DNA of 45,352 bases from JBBAGE01 sp041655055 (GTDB lineage: Bacteria; Pseudomonadota; Alphaproteobacteria; Rhodobacterales; Rhodobacteraceae): positions 1 to 45,352 of the forward strand of contig JBBAGE010000003.1 in assembly GCA_041655055.1 (NCBI GenBank), in the 5' to 3' direction. The stretch's first letter is position 1. Each line of letters opens with the position of its first letter. Positions 16,679-23,955 of this stretch are shown here, piece by piece. Position numbers and translations under genes: made by a program. The notes under the pieces were generated by a model. It was not told the origin of the DNA and searched no databases. It saw only the letters and a list, made by a program, of their open reading frames with translations.

Positions 16679-17707
16679 ATGAAAACCATGTTTGGAAAAT
16701 ATGCTGTCGGCGGCCTTTTGCTGGCCGGGCAGGTCATATGGGGCGCGGCGGCCAGCGCGCAAGAGCGCAGCCCGATTCGCTGGGGGGTGGCGGTCAATGC
16801 ATCGCTTAGCCATGTACTTGCGCCCATGCTGGAACTGGACGAGGAATTGCAGGCCAAATACGGGCTGGATTTTTCGACCGTCGATTACAACGGCGGCGTG
16901 ACCCAATGTATCGTGGGCATCATCGCCAACGAGGCCGAGACCTGCCAGAACGGCATTACCGCCGGGCTTCATGCCATGGCCGAAGGGGCCGATCTGCGCG
17001 GCATGATCCAGCAAATCGGCCAGATCACCGAGGTCACGATTTCGACCGCGGCGATGGAAGCGGCGGGTCTGACGGCGGAAGCGCCCGTCGAAGAACGGAT
17101 TGCGGCACTGCGCGGCCTGCGGATCGCGGGGCCGGGGCCGGGTTCGTCAACCTATTATCTGCTTGAGGCCATTCTTGCCGAAGGCGGGATGACGGTGAAC
17201 GATGTCCAGTTTCAGCCCCTTGTCGATACCACGGCGATGAATGCCAGCATCGCCGCCGGCCGCATCGACGGCGCGATCTGGAGCGCCGGCGGCCTTAGCC
17301 CCGCGCAGGCCGAAGGTTCGGCCGTGCGCTGGGTCAGCCTTGCGGATAACGACGTGCCGCATCTGCGATCGATCCCCAATGTGGTGACCTTCGCCGATGC
17401 GACATGGGCGGCCGAAAACCAGGAACTTCTCAGCCGGGTGCAGGCCGCGTTTGTCGAGGTGGTGGCCCGGCTGCGGGCCGATCCATTTGGATATGCGGCG
17501 GCCTATAAACAAGCCCATATGCCCGAGATCAGCGACGAGGTCTGGGCCGATATCCTGCCGCTCGCGGTCGAATCCTACATCCCGGATATGGAAGGCACGC
17601 GCGAGGGCTGGGATTTCTGGGTGACCCTGCTTGATCGCGATAGCGAGGGCGATTTCACCAATGTCTATTACGACAAAGGATTCATCCCCCTGTCGGCGTC
17701 GAACTAA
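16679..17707 (+). CDS. ABC-type periplasmic solute-binding protein, SsuA/THI5-like (orphan)
   Basis: A 342-residue secreted protein. Residues 1-28 are a signal peptide (basic start, hydrophobic core, cut after ASA-Q). The mature part has the type II periplasmic binding fold of the NMT1/THI5/SsuA group: IRWGVAVNASLSH, YNGGVTQCIVGIIANEAET, GLRIAGPGPGSSTYYLLEAI and AGRIDGAIWS. The two cysteines near residues 80 and 91 could form a disulfide. AAAGGGAGGAG lies before the ATG, 23 bases after the ferredoxin gene, so it is probably in the P450 operon. No permease or ATPase gene is nearby. The ligand may be the P450 substrate or a sulfonate-like compound; this is inference. Confidence 0.85.
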   Translation: MKTMFGKYAVGGLLLAGQVIWGAAASAQERSPIRWGVAVNASLSHVLAPMLELDEELQAKYGLDFSTVDYNGGVTQCIVGIIANEAETCQNGITAGLHAMAEGADLRGMIQQIGQITEVTISTAAMEAAGLTAEAPVEERIAALRGLRIAGPGPGSSTYYLLEAILAEGGMTVNDVQFQPLVDTTAMNASIAAGRIDGAIWSAGGLSPAQAEGSAVRWVSLADNDVPHLRSIPNVVTFADATWAAENQELLSRVQAAFVEVVARLRADPFGYAAAYKQAHMPEISDEVWADILPLAVESYIPDMEGTREGWDFWVTLLDRDSEGDFTNVYYDKGFIPLSASN

Positions 17708-17713
17708 GCGCTG

Positions 17714-17740
17714 ATCGCCCCCACAAGGGGGCGATTTCTT
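17714..17740 (+). terminator. intrinsic terminator of the P450/solute-binding operon
   Basis: A nine-base perfect stem (ATCGCCCCC at 17714-17722 with GGGGGCGAT at 17727-17735) with the loop ACAA, then TTTCTT. It comes seven bases after the solute-binding protein stop codon. Confidence 0.9.
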
Positions 17741-17757
17741 TCGCGCGGCAGTGCACG

Positions 17758-17782
17758 AAAATAAGGGGCGCATCAGCGCCCC
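17758..17782 (-). terminator. intrinsic terminator of the D-amino acid aminotransferase unit
   Basis: On the minus strand GGGGCGC (17782-17776) pairs with GCGCCCC (17771-17765) around a four-base loop, then TTATTTT. It lies just past the aminotransferase stop codon. The plus strand also has a short T-run after it. Confidence 0.8.
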
Positions 17783-17788
17783 TTTGGT

Positions 17789-18649
17789 TCAAATCGCGGA
17801 TTTGCGGCTTTCATCTATGTAAATTTCGCGCAGCCGCTGCGCCACCGGGCCGGGTTTGCCGCTGCCGATCACGGCGCCGTCGATCGACACCACCGGCTGC
17901 ACAAAGGTGGTGGCCGATGTGACGAATGCCTCATCCGCATCCTGCGCCTCGGCGATGGTAAAGGGGCGCTCTTCGATCTCGAACTGGGCTTCGCTTGCCA
18001 GACACAGCACGGCGGCGCGGGTGATGCCGTGCAAGATATCATTCGACAATTCGCGCGTGATGATCCGGTTGCCCTTGACGATATAGGCGTTGTTCGATGT
18101 GCCTTCGGTCACGAAGCCATCCTCGACCAGCCAGGCATCTTCGGCGCCTTGGGCTTTGGCCATCATCTTGCCCATCGACGGGTAAAGCAATTGCACCGTC
18201 TTGATATCGCGCCGGCCCCAGCGCAGATCGTCGATGGAAATCACCGCGATGCCGGTCTGGGCGGCGGGCGCGGTGGTCAGGTTCTTGGCGAATGTGAATA
18301 GAACCAGCGTCGGCGGCACTTCGGCCGGATCGGGGAATGCGAAATCCCGATCGGCGGGCGCGCCACGGGTAATTTGCAGGTAAACGCCGCCTTCCACCAG
18401 ATCGTTGCGCGCCACCAATTCGCGGTGGATCGTCAGCAGTTCATCCATATCCACGGGCGCGGCCATATCGAGTTCGCGCAGCGATCGTTCCAGCCGCCGC
18501 GCATGGCCATCGAAATCGACCAGTTTGCCGTCGATCACGCTGGTGACCTCATAGACGCCATCGGCCATCAGGAATCCGCGGTCAAAGATTGAAATCTTTG
18601 CGTCTTGCTCGGGCAGATATTCCCCGTTCACATATACAGTCCGGCTCAT
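17789..18649 (-). CDS. D-amino acid aminotransferase (class IV, PLP-dependent)
   Basis: A 286-residue fold-type IV aminotransferase. The start SRTVYVNGEYLPEQDAKISI and FDRGFLMADGVYEVTSVIDG are typical of D-alanine aminotransferase. GRRDIKTVQLLYPSMGKMMA contains the PLP-binding lysine (DIK), and EGTSNNAYIVKGNRIITREL the phosphate-contacting segment. These favour D-amino acid over branched-chain aminotransferase. The enzyme would move amino groups between D-alanine, D-glutamate and 2-oxo acids in the cytoplasm. AAAAGG precedes the ATG; the longer in-frame extension upstream runs through the neighbouring gene and is not used. It lies 28 bases after an epimerase that also handles D-glutamate-type substrates. 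Confidence 0.9.
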   Translation of the reverse strand: MSRTVYVNGEYLPEQDAKISIFDRGFLMADGVYEVTSVIDGKLVDFDGHARRLERSLRELDMAAPVDMDELLTIHRELVARNDLVEGGVYLQITRGAPADRDFAFPDPAEVPPTLVLFTFAKNLTTAPAAQTGIAVISIDDLRWGRRDIKTVQLLYPSMGKMMAKAQGAEDAWLVEDGFVTEGTSNNAYIVKGNRIITRELSNDILHGITRAAVLCLASEAQFEIEERPFTIAEAQDADEAFVTSATTFVQPVVSIDGAVIGSGKPGPVAQRLREIYIDESRKSAI

Positions 18650-18677
18650 GGGCCTTTTCTCTCCGTCGCTGTTGCGG

Positions 18678-19646
18678 CTAGCCCCAAAGTGCGGCTTCGG
18701 GGGGATGCACATGGCCGTTGTCATAATGCAATCCGTGCCGGCGGTCATCTGCCAACAATAGCGGCCCGTCAAGATCGGCAACACGCGCGCCCTGCGCCAC
18801 CAGCACCGCTGGCGCCATCGCCAAGGACGAGGCCACCATGCAGCCCACCATGATGCCAAAGCCCTGTGCGCGGGCCGCATCGCGCAGGGCCAAAGCCTCG
18901 GTCAATCCGCCGGCCTTGTCGAGTTTGATGTTGATCATGTCATATTTGTCCGCCAGACCCGCCAGCGATGCGCGGTCATGGCAGCTTTCATCCGCGCAGA
19001 TCGGCACCGGGCGGGGCAGGCCCAGCAGCGCGTCATCCGCCCCCGCGGCCAGGGGTTGTTCGATCAGCTCGACCCCCAGCCGCGCCAGATGCGGGGCGAT
19101 ATCGGTGTAAAGCGCGGCGCTCCAGCCTTCGTTCGCGTCGATGATCAGGCGCGATCGTGGTGCTGCGGCGCGCACGGCTTCGACGCGGGGGATATCATCC
19201 TCGGTCCCCAGTTTGATTTTCAGGATCGGGCGATGCGCATGGCGCGCCGCATCAAGCCCCATCACATCAGGCGGCCCGAGCGAAAGCGTATAGGCCGTCA
19301 CCACCGGGCGCGGCGGCGCAAGCCCGGCCAATTGCCAGACCCGCCGCCCGGCCTGCCGCGCCGCCAGATCCCACAGCGCGCAATCCACCGCATTGCGCGC
19401 GGCGCCCGCTGGCAGGGCATCTTGCAGCGCCACGCGGCCGGGGATGTCATCGCCCAGCGTGGCGATCTGGGCCATCACCCCGGGCAGGCTTTCGCCGTAG
19501 CGGGCATAGGGCGTGGCCTCGCCCCGGCCCTGATGCGCGCCATCCGTCACGGTCACCACAACCACATCCGCCGCGCGTTTCGACCCGCGCGATATGGTGA
19601 ATTCCTGCGCCAGCGGAAATGTTTCCTGCACCACAGTGATCTGCAT
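18678..19646 (-). CDS. enolase-superfamily epimerase (L-Ala-D/L-Glu epimerase or DgcA-type racemase)
   Basis: A 322-residue muconate-lactonising/dipeptide epimerase family enzyme. The catalytic set is visible: KIKLG (KxK general base), the metal ligands in IIDANEGW, IEQP and CADES, and the second lysine in NIKLDKAGG. ITVVQETFPLAQEFTISRG and RGEATPYARYGES at the N-terminus match dipeptide epimerases, which interconvert L-Ala-D-Glu and L-Ala-L-Glu during murein peptide reuse. A close relative in marine Rhodobacterales, DgcA, racemises N-acetyl-D-glutamate but normally pairs with DgcN, which is not visible here. GAGGGG precedes the ATG at 19646. It is probably in one unit with the D-amino acid aminotransferase. 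Confidence 0.87.
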   Translation of the reverse strand: MQITVVQETFPLAQEFTISRGSKRAADVVVVTVTDGAHQGRGEATPYARYGESLPGVMAQIATLGDDIPGRVALQDALPAGAARNAVDCALWDLAARQAGRRVWQLAGLAPPRPVVTAYTLSLGPPDVMGLDAARHAHRPILKIKLGTEDDIPRVEAVRAAAPRSRLIIDANEGWSAALYTDIAPHLARLGVELIEQPLAAGADDALLGLPRPVPICADESCHDRASLAGLADKYDMINIKLDKAGGLTEALALRDAARAQGFGIMVGCMVASSLAMAPAVLVAQGARVADLDGPLLLADDRRHGLHYDNGHVHPPEAALWG

Positions 19647-19798
19647 CGGCCCCTCGCATCCTGCCCCGATACCCATGTTCCCGATCGCCCCGCCCCTGTC
19701 CAGCGACGTTGCGTCAGGCAATTGTGCTTGCGACAACAGCCCCGGCATACTACCAAATCTGCAATCCCTTCCCTTATTTCAACGAAAGGTTCGCTGAC

Positions 19799-20755
19799 AT
19801 GAGCTTCCGGCTTCAGCCCACACCCCCCGCCCGGCCCAACCGCTGCCAGCTTTTTGGCCCCGGCTCGCGCCCCGCCCTCTTTGAAAAAATGGCCGCCAGC
19901 GATGCCGATGTCATCAACCTCGACCTTGAGGATTCCGTCGCCCCCGATGACAAAGACACCGCCCGCGCCAATGTGATCGAGGCGATCAATTCCGTCGATT
20001 GGGGCAACAAGGTGCTGTCGGTGCGGATCAACAGCCTCGATACCCCGTATTGGTATCGCGATGTTGTCGAGCTGATCGAAAAAGGCGGCGAGCGTCTGGA
20101 TCAGATCATGATCCCCAAAGCCGGCTGTGCCGAAGATATCTATGCCGTCGATGCGCTGGTCACCGCGGTCGAGGCGGCCGCCGGGCGCAAAAAGCGGCTG
20201 GGTTTTGAAGCGATCATCGAAAGTGCTGCGGGCATTTCGCATGTCGAAGCCATCGCCGCCGCTTCGCCCCGGATGCTGGCGATCAGCCTTGGCGCCGCCG
20301 ATTTTGCCGCCAGCATGGGGATGCAGACCACCGGCATCGGCGGGACGCAGGAAAACTATTACATGCTGCGCGACGGCGCGAAACATTGGTCCGATCCGTG
20401 GCATTGGGCGCAAACCGCCATCGTCGCGGCCTGCCGCACCCATGGGCTGCTGCCGGTCGATGGGCCGTTTGGCGATTTTTCCGATGACGAAGGTTTCCGC
20501 GCACAGGCGCGGCGCTCGGCCACGCTGGGCATGGTCGGCAAATGGGCGATCCACCCCAAGCAGGTGGCGCTTGCGAACGAAGTGTTCACCCCCTCGGATG
20601 AAGCCGTGGCCGAAGCCCGCGAAATTCTGGCCGCGATGGAGGCCGCAAAGGCCAAAGGCGAAGGGGCGACCGTCTACAAAGGCCGTCTGGTCGATATCGC
20701 CTCGATCAAACAGGCCGAAGTGATTGTGAACCAATCCGAATTGCTGAAAAAATAA
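19799..20755 (+). CDS. mcl1: L-malyl-CoA / beta-methylmalyl-CoA lyase
   Basis: A 318-residue CitE-like lyase very close to the Mcl1 of Rhodobacter, which in the ethylmalonyl-CoA pathway splits beta-methylmalyl-CoA to glyoxylate and propionyl-CoA and forms malyl-CoA from acetyl-CoA and glyoxylate. Seen are the start SFRLQPTPPARPNRCQLFGP, the Mg/CoA motifs INLDLEDSVAPDDKD and IPKAGCAEDIYAVD, IESAAGISHVE, the active-site SLGAADFAASMGMQTTGIGG, and GKWAIHPKQVALANEVFTPS. The pathway allows acetyl-CoA assimilation without isocitrate lyase; other pathway genes are not in the window. GAAAGG precedes the ATG. It is divergent from the epimerase gene across 152 bases, in which I found no convincing promoter. 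Confidence 0.95.
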   Translation: MSFRLQPTPPARPNRCQLFGPGSRPALFEKMAASDADVINLDLEDSVAPDDKDTARANVIEAINSVDWGNKVLSVRINSLDTPYWYRDVVELIEKGGERLDQIMIPKAGCAEDIYAVDALVTAVEAAAGRKKRLGFEAIIESAAGISHVEAIAAASPRMLAISLGAADFAASMGMQTTGIGGTQENYYMLRDGAKHWSDPWHWAQTAIVAACRTHGLLPVDGPFGDFSDDEGFRAQARRSATLGMVGKWAIHPKQVALANEVFTPSDEAVAEAREILAAMEAAKAKGEGATVYKGRLVDIASIKQAEVIVNQSELLKK

Positions 20756-20761
20756 GCCTTT

Positions 20762-20788
20762 GGCGCTGGCGGACTCACCGCCAGCGCC
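20762..20788. terminator. strong hairpin between mcl1 and the repeat protein gene
   Basis: An eleven-base perfect stem (GGCGCTGGCGG at 20762-20772, CCGCCAGCGCC at 20778-20788) with loop ACTCA lies between two converging genes. It lacks an adjacent T-tract on either strand, so it may act mainly as an mRNA 3'-end stabiliser or a shared weak terminator. Confidence 0.5.
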
Positions 20789-20794
20789 GGCGTC

Positions 20795-21454
20795 TCAGCG
20801 CGCGCCCACCAGCCAGATCGTGCCGTTCAGATAGGCACCCAGACAATCGCTGGCATCCGCGCGGATATCTGCATCCAGCAGCCGGGTTTCGGTCATGCCG
20901 GGGCCACGGAAACGCGGATCATCGCATTCGCCATCATTCGACCAGTCGCCGGAATCATCGCCAAAATCGATCCCGTCATAGGTGGTGGGGCCAGCGACCT
21001 CATGGCGCATGGCGACATCCCCCGCCTGAAAGGCCGCCAGACAATCGGTGGCATCGGCGCGGATATTGCCAAAATGCGCCCGGGTGGCCGACATGCCGGG
21101 GCCGCGAAAACGCGGGTCGTCACATTCGCCGTCATTGGCCCAGCCACTGGAATCATCGCCAAAATCGATACCCTCATGCGTGACGAGGCCCGTTGTCGGC
21201 GCTGTCGCCGGGCCATCGCCCTTGAGCCACAGTTCCCCCGCCTCAAACGCGGTGCGGCAATCGGTGGCATCCGCGCGGATATCGCTGTCAAGCAGGGTGG
21301 TGCTGGTCATGCCCGGCCCCTCGAACCGCGGATCGTCGCATTCGCCGTCATTGGCCCACATGCTGCTGTCGTCGCCGAAATCCACATTCTGGGCGGCGGC
21401 TGGCGCAGCCACCATCAACAGCGCCGCGCAGAGCGGCAGAAAACGCATGTCCAT
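20795..21454 (-). CDS. secreted triple-repeat protein, unknown function
   Basis: A 219-residue protein with a signal peptide (residues 1-22, cut after AAA-Q) and three copies of an acidic module. Each begins DFGDDS, continues with W(A/S)NDGECDDPRF and GPGM, and ends with IRADA(T/S)DC. In every copy the two cysteines are exactly 27 residues apart (39/66, 111/138, 177/204), suggesting one disulfide per module, and the clustered Asp/Asn/Glu residues look like a calcium or metal site. I recall the module as a recurring uncharacterised one in proteobacterial secreted proteins. GAGG lies nine bases before the chosen ATG (21454); ATGs at 21469 and 21448 are alternatives. Converges with mcl1, divergent from accA. 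Confidence 0.85.
   Translation of the reverse strand: MDMRFLPLCAALLMVAAPAAAQNVDFGDDSSMWANDGECDDPRFEGPGMTSTTLLDSDIRADATDCRTAFEAGELWLKGDGPATAPTTGLVTHEGIDFGDDSSGWANDGECDDPRFRGPGMSATRAHFGNIRADATDCLAAFQAGDVAMRHEVAGPTTYDGIDFGDDSGDWSNDGECDDPRFRGPGMTETRLLDADIRADASDCLGAYLNGTIWLVGAR
20807..21385 (-). repeat. three tandem protein modules encoded in the secreted repeat protein
   Basis: Module 1 spans about 21385-21221, module 2 21166-21002 and module 3 20971-20807, with linkers of about 18 and 10 residues. The WxNDGECDDPRF core is nearly invariant, while the linkers and the segment between GPGM and IRADA vary. This looks like duplication followed by divergence. Confidence 0.8.
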
Positions 21455-21517
21455 CGTGTTCGTCCTCATGAATATCACGCTTGGACCGTATCCACCGCCC
21501 GCCGGTTTGCAAGCATT

Positions 21518-21533
21518 TTCACGTTGGCGTGAA
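21518..21533. promoter_or_regulatory. small inverted repeat in the accA upstream region
   Basis: TTCACG (21518-21523) and CGTGAA (21528-21533) around TTGG. It lies between the divergent repeat-protein gene and accA, about 50 bases upstream of the predicted accA promoter. It may be an operator; no regulator is known. Confidence 0.3.
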
Positions 21534-21568
21534 CATCAAATTGCACCTTTCGCCACAAGCCGCACAGG

Positions 21569-21597
21569 TTGCAAACTCACCATCTGCGCGTCATATA
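21569..21597 (+). promoter_or_regulatory. candidate accA promoter
   Basis: TTGCAA (21569-21574) and CATATA (21592-21597) with a 17-base spacer, leaving a leader of about 20 bases before the start codon. The -10 box is the same as in the predicted pyk promoter. Confidence 0.45.
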
Positions 21598-21622
21598 GTT
21601 GCCAGACCCTACGGAGCGCATG

Positions 21623-22585
21623 ATGAACAATTATCTCGAATTTGAGAAACCGCTGGCGGAAATCGAAGGCAAGGCCGAAGAATTGCGCGCCCTTGCCCGC
21701 GCCAATGCGGAAATGAATATCGAGAAAGAGGCCGCGGCCCTTGATAAAAAGGCCCAGGATATTCTGCGCGATCTTTACAAGGATCTGACGCCATGGCGCA
21801 AATGTCAGGTGGCCCGCCACCCCGACCGGCCCCATTGCAAGGATTACATCGAGGCTTTGTTCACCGAATACACGCCGCTGGCCGGGGATCGCAACTTTGC
21901 CGATGATCACGCGATCATGGGCGGGCTTGCGCGGTTCAATGACAGGCCGGTGATGGTGATCGGCCATGAAAAGGGCCATGACACCAAAAGCCGGATCGAA
22001 CATAATTTCGGCATGGCCCGGCCCGAAGGCTATCGCAAGGCGATCCGCCTGATGGATCTGGCCGCGCGGTTCAACATTCCGGTGATCACCCTGATCGACA
22101 CGCCCGGCGCCTATCCCGGCAAAGGTGCCGAAGAACGCGGCCAGTCCGAGGCCATCGCCCGTTCCACCGAAAAATGCCTGCAGATCAAGGTGCCGCTGAT
22201 ATCCGTGATCCTGGGCGAAGGCGGATCAGGCGGTGCCGTGGCCTTTGCCACCGCCAATCGCGTCGCGATGCTGGAACATTCGATCTATTCGGTGATCACC
22301 CCCGAAGGCTGCGCCTCGATCCTGTGGAAAGATGCGGGCAAAATGCGCGAAGCGGCCGAGGCCATGCGCCTGACCGCGCAGGATTTGCACAAACTTGGCG
22401 TGATCGACACGATCATCCCCGAACCGCTTGGCGGCGCGCAGCGCGGCCGGGCCGAGGCCATTGCCGCCGTGGGCGAGGCGATTGCCGCGATGCTGGCCGA
22501 ACTCGAAGGCAAGAAACCGGGCGCCCTGCTTGCGGATCGGCGCAAAAAGTTTCTGGATATGGGCAGCAAGGGGCTGGCCGCCTGA
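21623..22585 (+). CDS. accA: acetyl-CoA carboxylase carboxyltransferase subunit alpha
   Basis: A 320-residue subunit of the biotin-dependent acetyl-CoA carboxylase, which makes malonyl-CoA for fatty acid synthesis. Family hallmarks are the start MNNYLEFEKPLAEIEGKAEE, WRKCQVARHPDRPHCKDYIE, the crotonase-fold GHEKGHDTKSRIEHNFGM, PVITLIDTPGAYPGKGAEER, and GEGGSGGAVAFATANRV, where the glycines form the oxyanion hole. VITPEGCASILWKD is also conserved. GGAG lies six bases before this ATG; the ATG three bases upstream is nearly as good. It must work with accD, accB and accC encoded elsewhere. Confidence 0.97.
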   Translation: MNNYLEFEKPLAEIEGKAEELRALARANAEMNIEKEAAALDKKAQDILRDLYKDLTPWRKCQVARHPDRPHCKDYIEALFTEYTPLAGDRNFADDHAIMGGLARFNDRPVMVIGHEKGHDTKSRIEHNFGMARPEGYRKAIRLMDLAARFNIPVITLIDTPGAYPGKGAEERGQSEAIARSTEKCLQIKVPLISVILGEGGSGGAVAFATANRVAMLEHSIYSVITPEGCASILWKDAGKMREAAEAMRLTAQDLHKLGVIDTIIPEPLGGAQRGRAEAIAAVGEAIAAMLAELEGKKPGALLADRRKKFLDMGSKGLAA

Positions 22586-22648
22586 TCTCACCCGGCCCGG
22601 AACTTTGCCCCTGCGCCCGCGTTGCGCAGGCAGCAAAAGGAACCGGCC

Positions 22649-23398
22649 ATGGCACGATCACCCTGGACCCTGCCCGCCATTACGCTGGGCATCGCGCTTG
22701 GCGGGTTCGCCGATGGCATCTTGCTGCATCAGATCTTGCAATGGCATCACCTGCTTAGCCTTGTGCCGGGGATGGATGACATCCGGCTGCAGGTGTTGTG
22801 GGATGGGTATTTCCATGCGCTGATGTATGTGCTGGCCGCGTTCGGGCTTTGGGGCCTGTGGCGCGCGCATCGGCGCGCGGGGCGGGCACCCGGGCGGCTG
22901 CTGGCCGGGGCGCTGGTGATCGGCTTCGGGCTTTGGCATGTGCTTGACGGGGTGTTGTCGCATTGGCTGCTGGGGCTGCACCGCATCCGGGTGGACAGCG
23001 CCAATCCGCTGTTTTGGGATCTGTTGTGGTTTGTCGGCTTTGGACTGGCGCCGCTGGTGATCGGCTGGGCGCTGCTGCAGCGCGGCGGCGGTGGCGCCGG
23101 ACGGGCGGCACTGGTTGGTCTTGGCCTGCTAACCATCGGCGCGGGCGGCTGGGCACTGCGTCCGCCCCCCGATCAGCCCTTTACCACTGTGGTTTTTCGC
23201 CCCGATTATGGCCCCGCACAGGTTTTTGCCGCGCTGGCGGCGCAAGATGCCCGTCTGATCTGGACCGACGCGGCCATGGGTGTGATCGTGGTCGATGTCG
23301 CGCCCGAACACCGGCGCGGCTTTTACCGTCGGGGCGCGCTGCTGGTCAGCGGCGGCGCAGTCCCCGCCGGCTGCATCGACTGGAGCCGGCCCGCCTAG
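22649..23398 (+). CDS. DUF2243 membrane protein with a C-terminal soluble domain
   Basis: A 249-residue membrane protein. The first 170 residues match DUF2243: four or more helices with conserved histidines in GGFADGILLHQILQWHH, WDGYFHALMYVLAAFGLWGL, GFGLWHVLDGVLSHWLLGLH and LFWDLLWFVGFGLAPLVIGW. The many intramembrane His residues suggest haem or metal binding, but no activity is established. A fifth or sixth helix is followed by about 75 residues (from PFTTVVFRPDYGPAQ to the end) that are probably periplasmic and contain one cysteine (GGAVPAGCIDW). AAAAGGA precedes the ATG. It may be cotranscribed with accA, 63 bases upstream. Its stop overlaps the converging PPOX gene by four bases. Confidence 0.8.
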   Translation: MARSPWTLPAITLGIALGGFADGILLHQILQWHHLLSLVPGMDDIRLQVLWDGYFHALMYVLAAFGLWGLWRAHRRAGRAPGRLLAGALVIGFGLWHVLDGVLSHWLLGLHRIRVDSANPLFWDLLWFVGFGLAPLVIGWALLQRGGGGAGRAALVGLGLLTIGAGGWALRPPPDQPFTTVVFRPDYGPAQVFAALAAQDARLIWTDAAMGVIVVDVAPEHRRGFYRRGALLVSGGAVPAGCIDWSRPA

Positions 23399-23955
23399 CC
23401 CGCCTGCGGGTGCAGCATCTGGGCCACGACCTGTTCTAGCCCCGGAATATCCGCCGGGTGATCCTGCCCGCCCCATAGATCGGAACGCGCCAGCGCGCGC
23501 GCACCCTGCACATACACTTCGCCGATATCCACGATCACCACGCTGCGCGGGCGCGCGCCGTCATCGCGGGCAAAGCGCGCCAGCATCGCCGCATCCGCCG
23601 TCAGCCGCGCCCGGCCATTGACCCGCAGCGCCCCAAGCGCGCCGGGCACCAGAAACAGCAGCGCGATCCGGCCATCGCGCACGATATTGCGCAGGCTGTC
23701 GATGCGGTTGTTGCCCTTCCAGTCGGGCAGGGCAAGGCGGGTTGGGGTGATCACCTGCACCACCGCGCCATCATCGCCGCGCGGTGATGCATCGGCCCCT
23801 TCGGGCCCCACGGTCGCCATCACGCAAAACCGCGCGCGTTCGATCCACCGGGCGTAAAGCGGGGTAATCTCGGGCGCAACCTTGGCCAGCGCGGCGTGGC
23901 TTGGGGCCGTGTCATAAAGCGCCTCAAGCCCGGCGATATCCTTGATGAAATCCAT
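23395..23955 (-). CDS. pyridoxamine 5'-phosphate oxidase family protein
   Basis: A 186-residue split-barrel flavin-binding family protein. The core has ARFCVMATVGPEGADASPRG (FMN/substrate strand), LALPDWKGNNRIDSLRNIVR and IALLFLVPGALGALRVNGRA, then a C-terminal DIGEVYVQGARALARSDLW. This matches the general stress/MSMEG_1061-like branch rather than true PdxH, which is longer and makes pyridoxal phosphate. Members bind FMN, F420 or haem, and the specificity cannot be read here. The ATG shares one base with the plsC stop (TGATG), placing it last in the ftsE-ftsX-plsC unit. A much longer in-frame extension upstream is only the antisense reading of plsC. Confidence 0.87.
   Translation of the reverse strand: MDFIKDIAGLEALYDTAPSHAALAKVAPEITPLYARWIERARFCVMATVGPEGADASPRGDDGAVVQVITPTRLALPDWKGNNRIDSLRNIVRDGRIALLFLVPGALGALRVNGRARLTADAAMLARFARDDGARPRSVVIVDIGEVYVQGARALARSDLWGGQDHPADIPGLEQVVAQMLHPQAG

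Noticed and set aside
12855..17707. P450 block as a genomic island or mobile element
   Set aside because: There is no integrase, transposase, tRNA, direct repeat or obvious shift in base composition of the genes at its edges. Transfer is possible but unsupported here.
18650..18880. N-terminal extension of the D-amino acid aminotransferase
   Set aside because: The added 77 residues are Trp/Arg-rich and overlap the end of the epimerase gene. The internal ATG has AAAAGG and the family start.
20807..21385. Possible CRISPR or intergenic repeat array
   Set aside because: The repeats are about 165 bases each, coding, in frame and diverged; they are protein modules.
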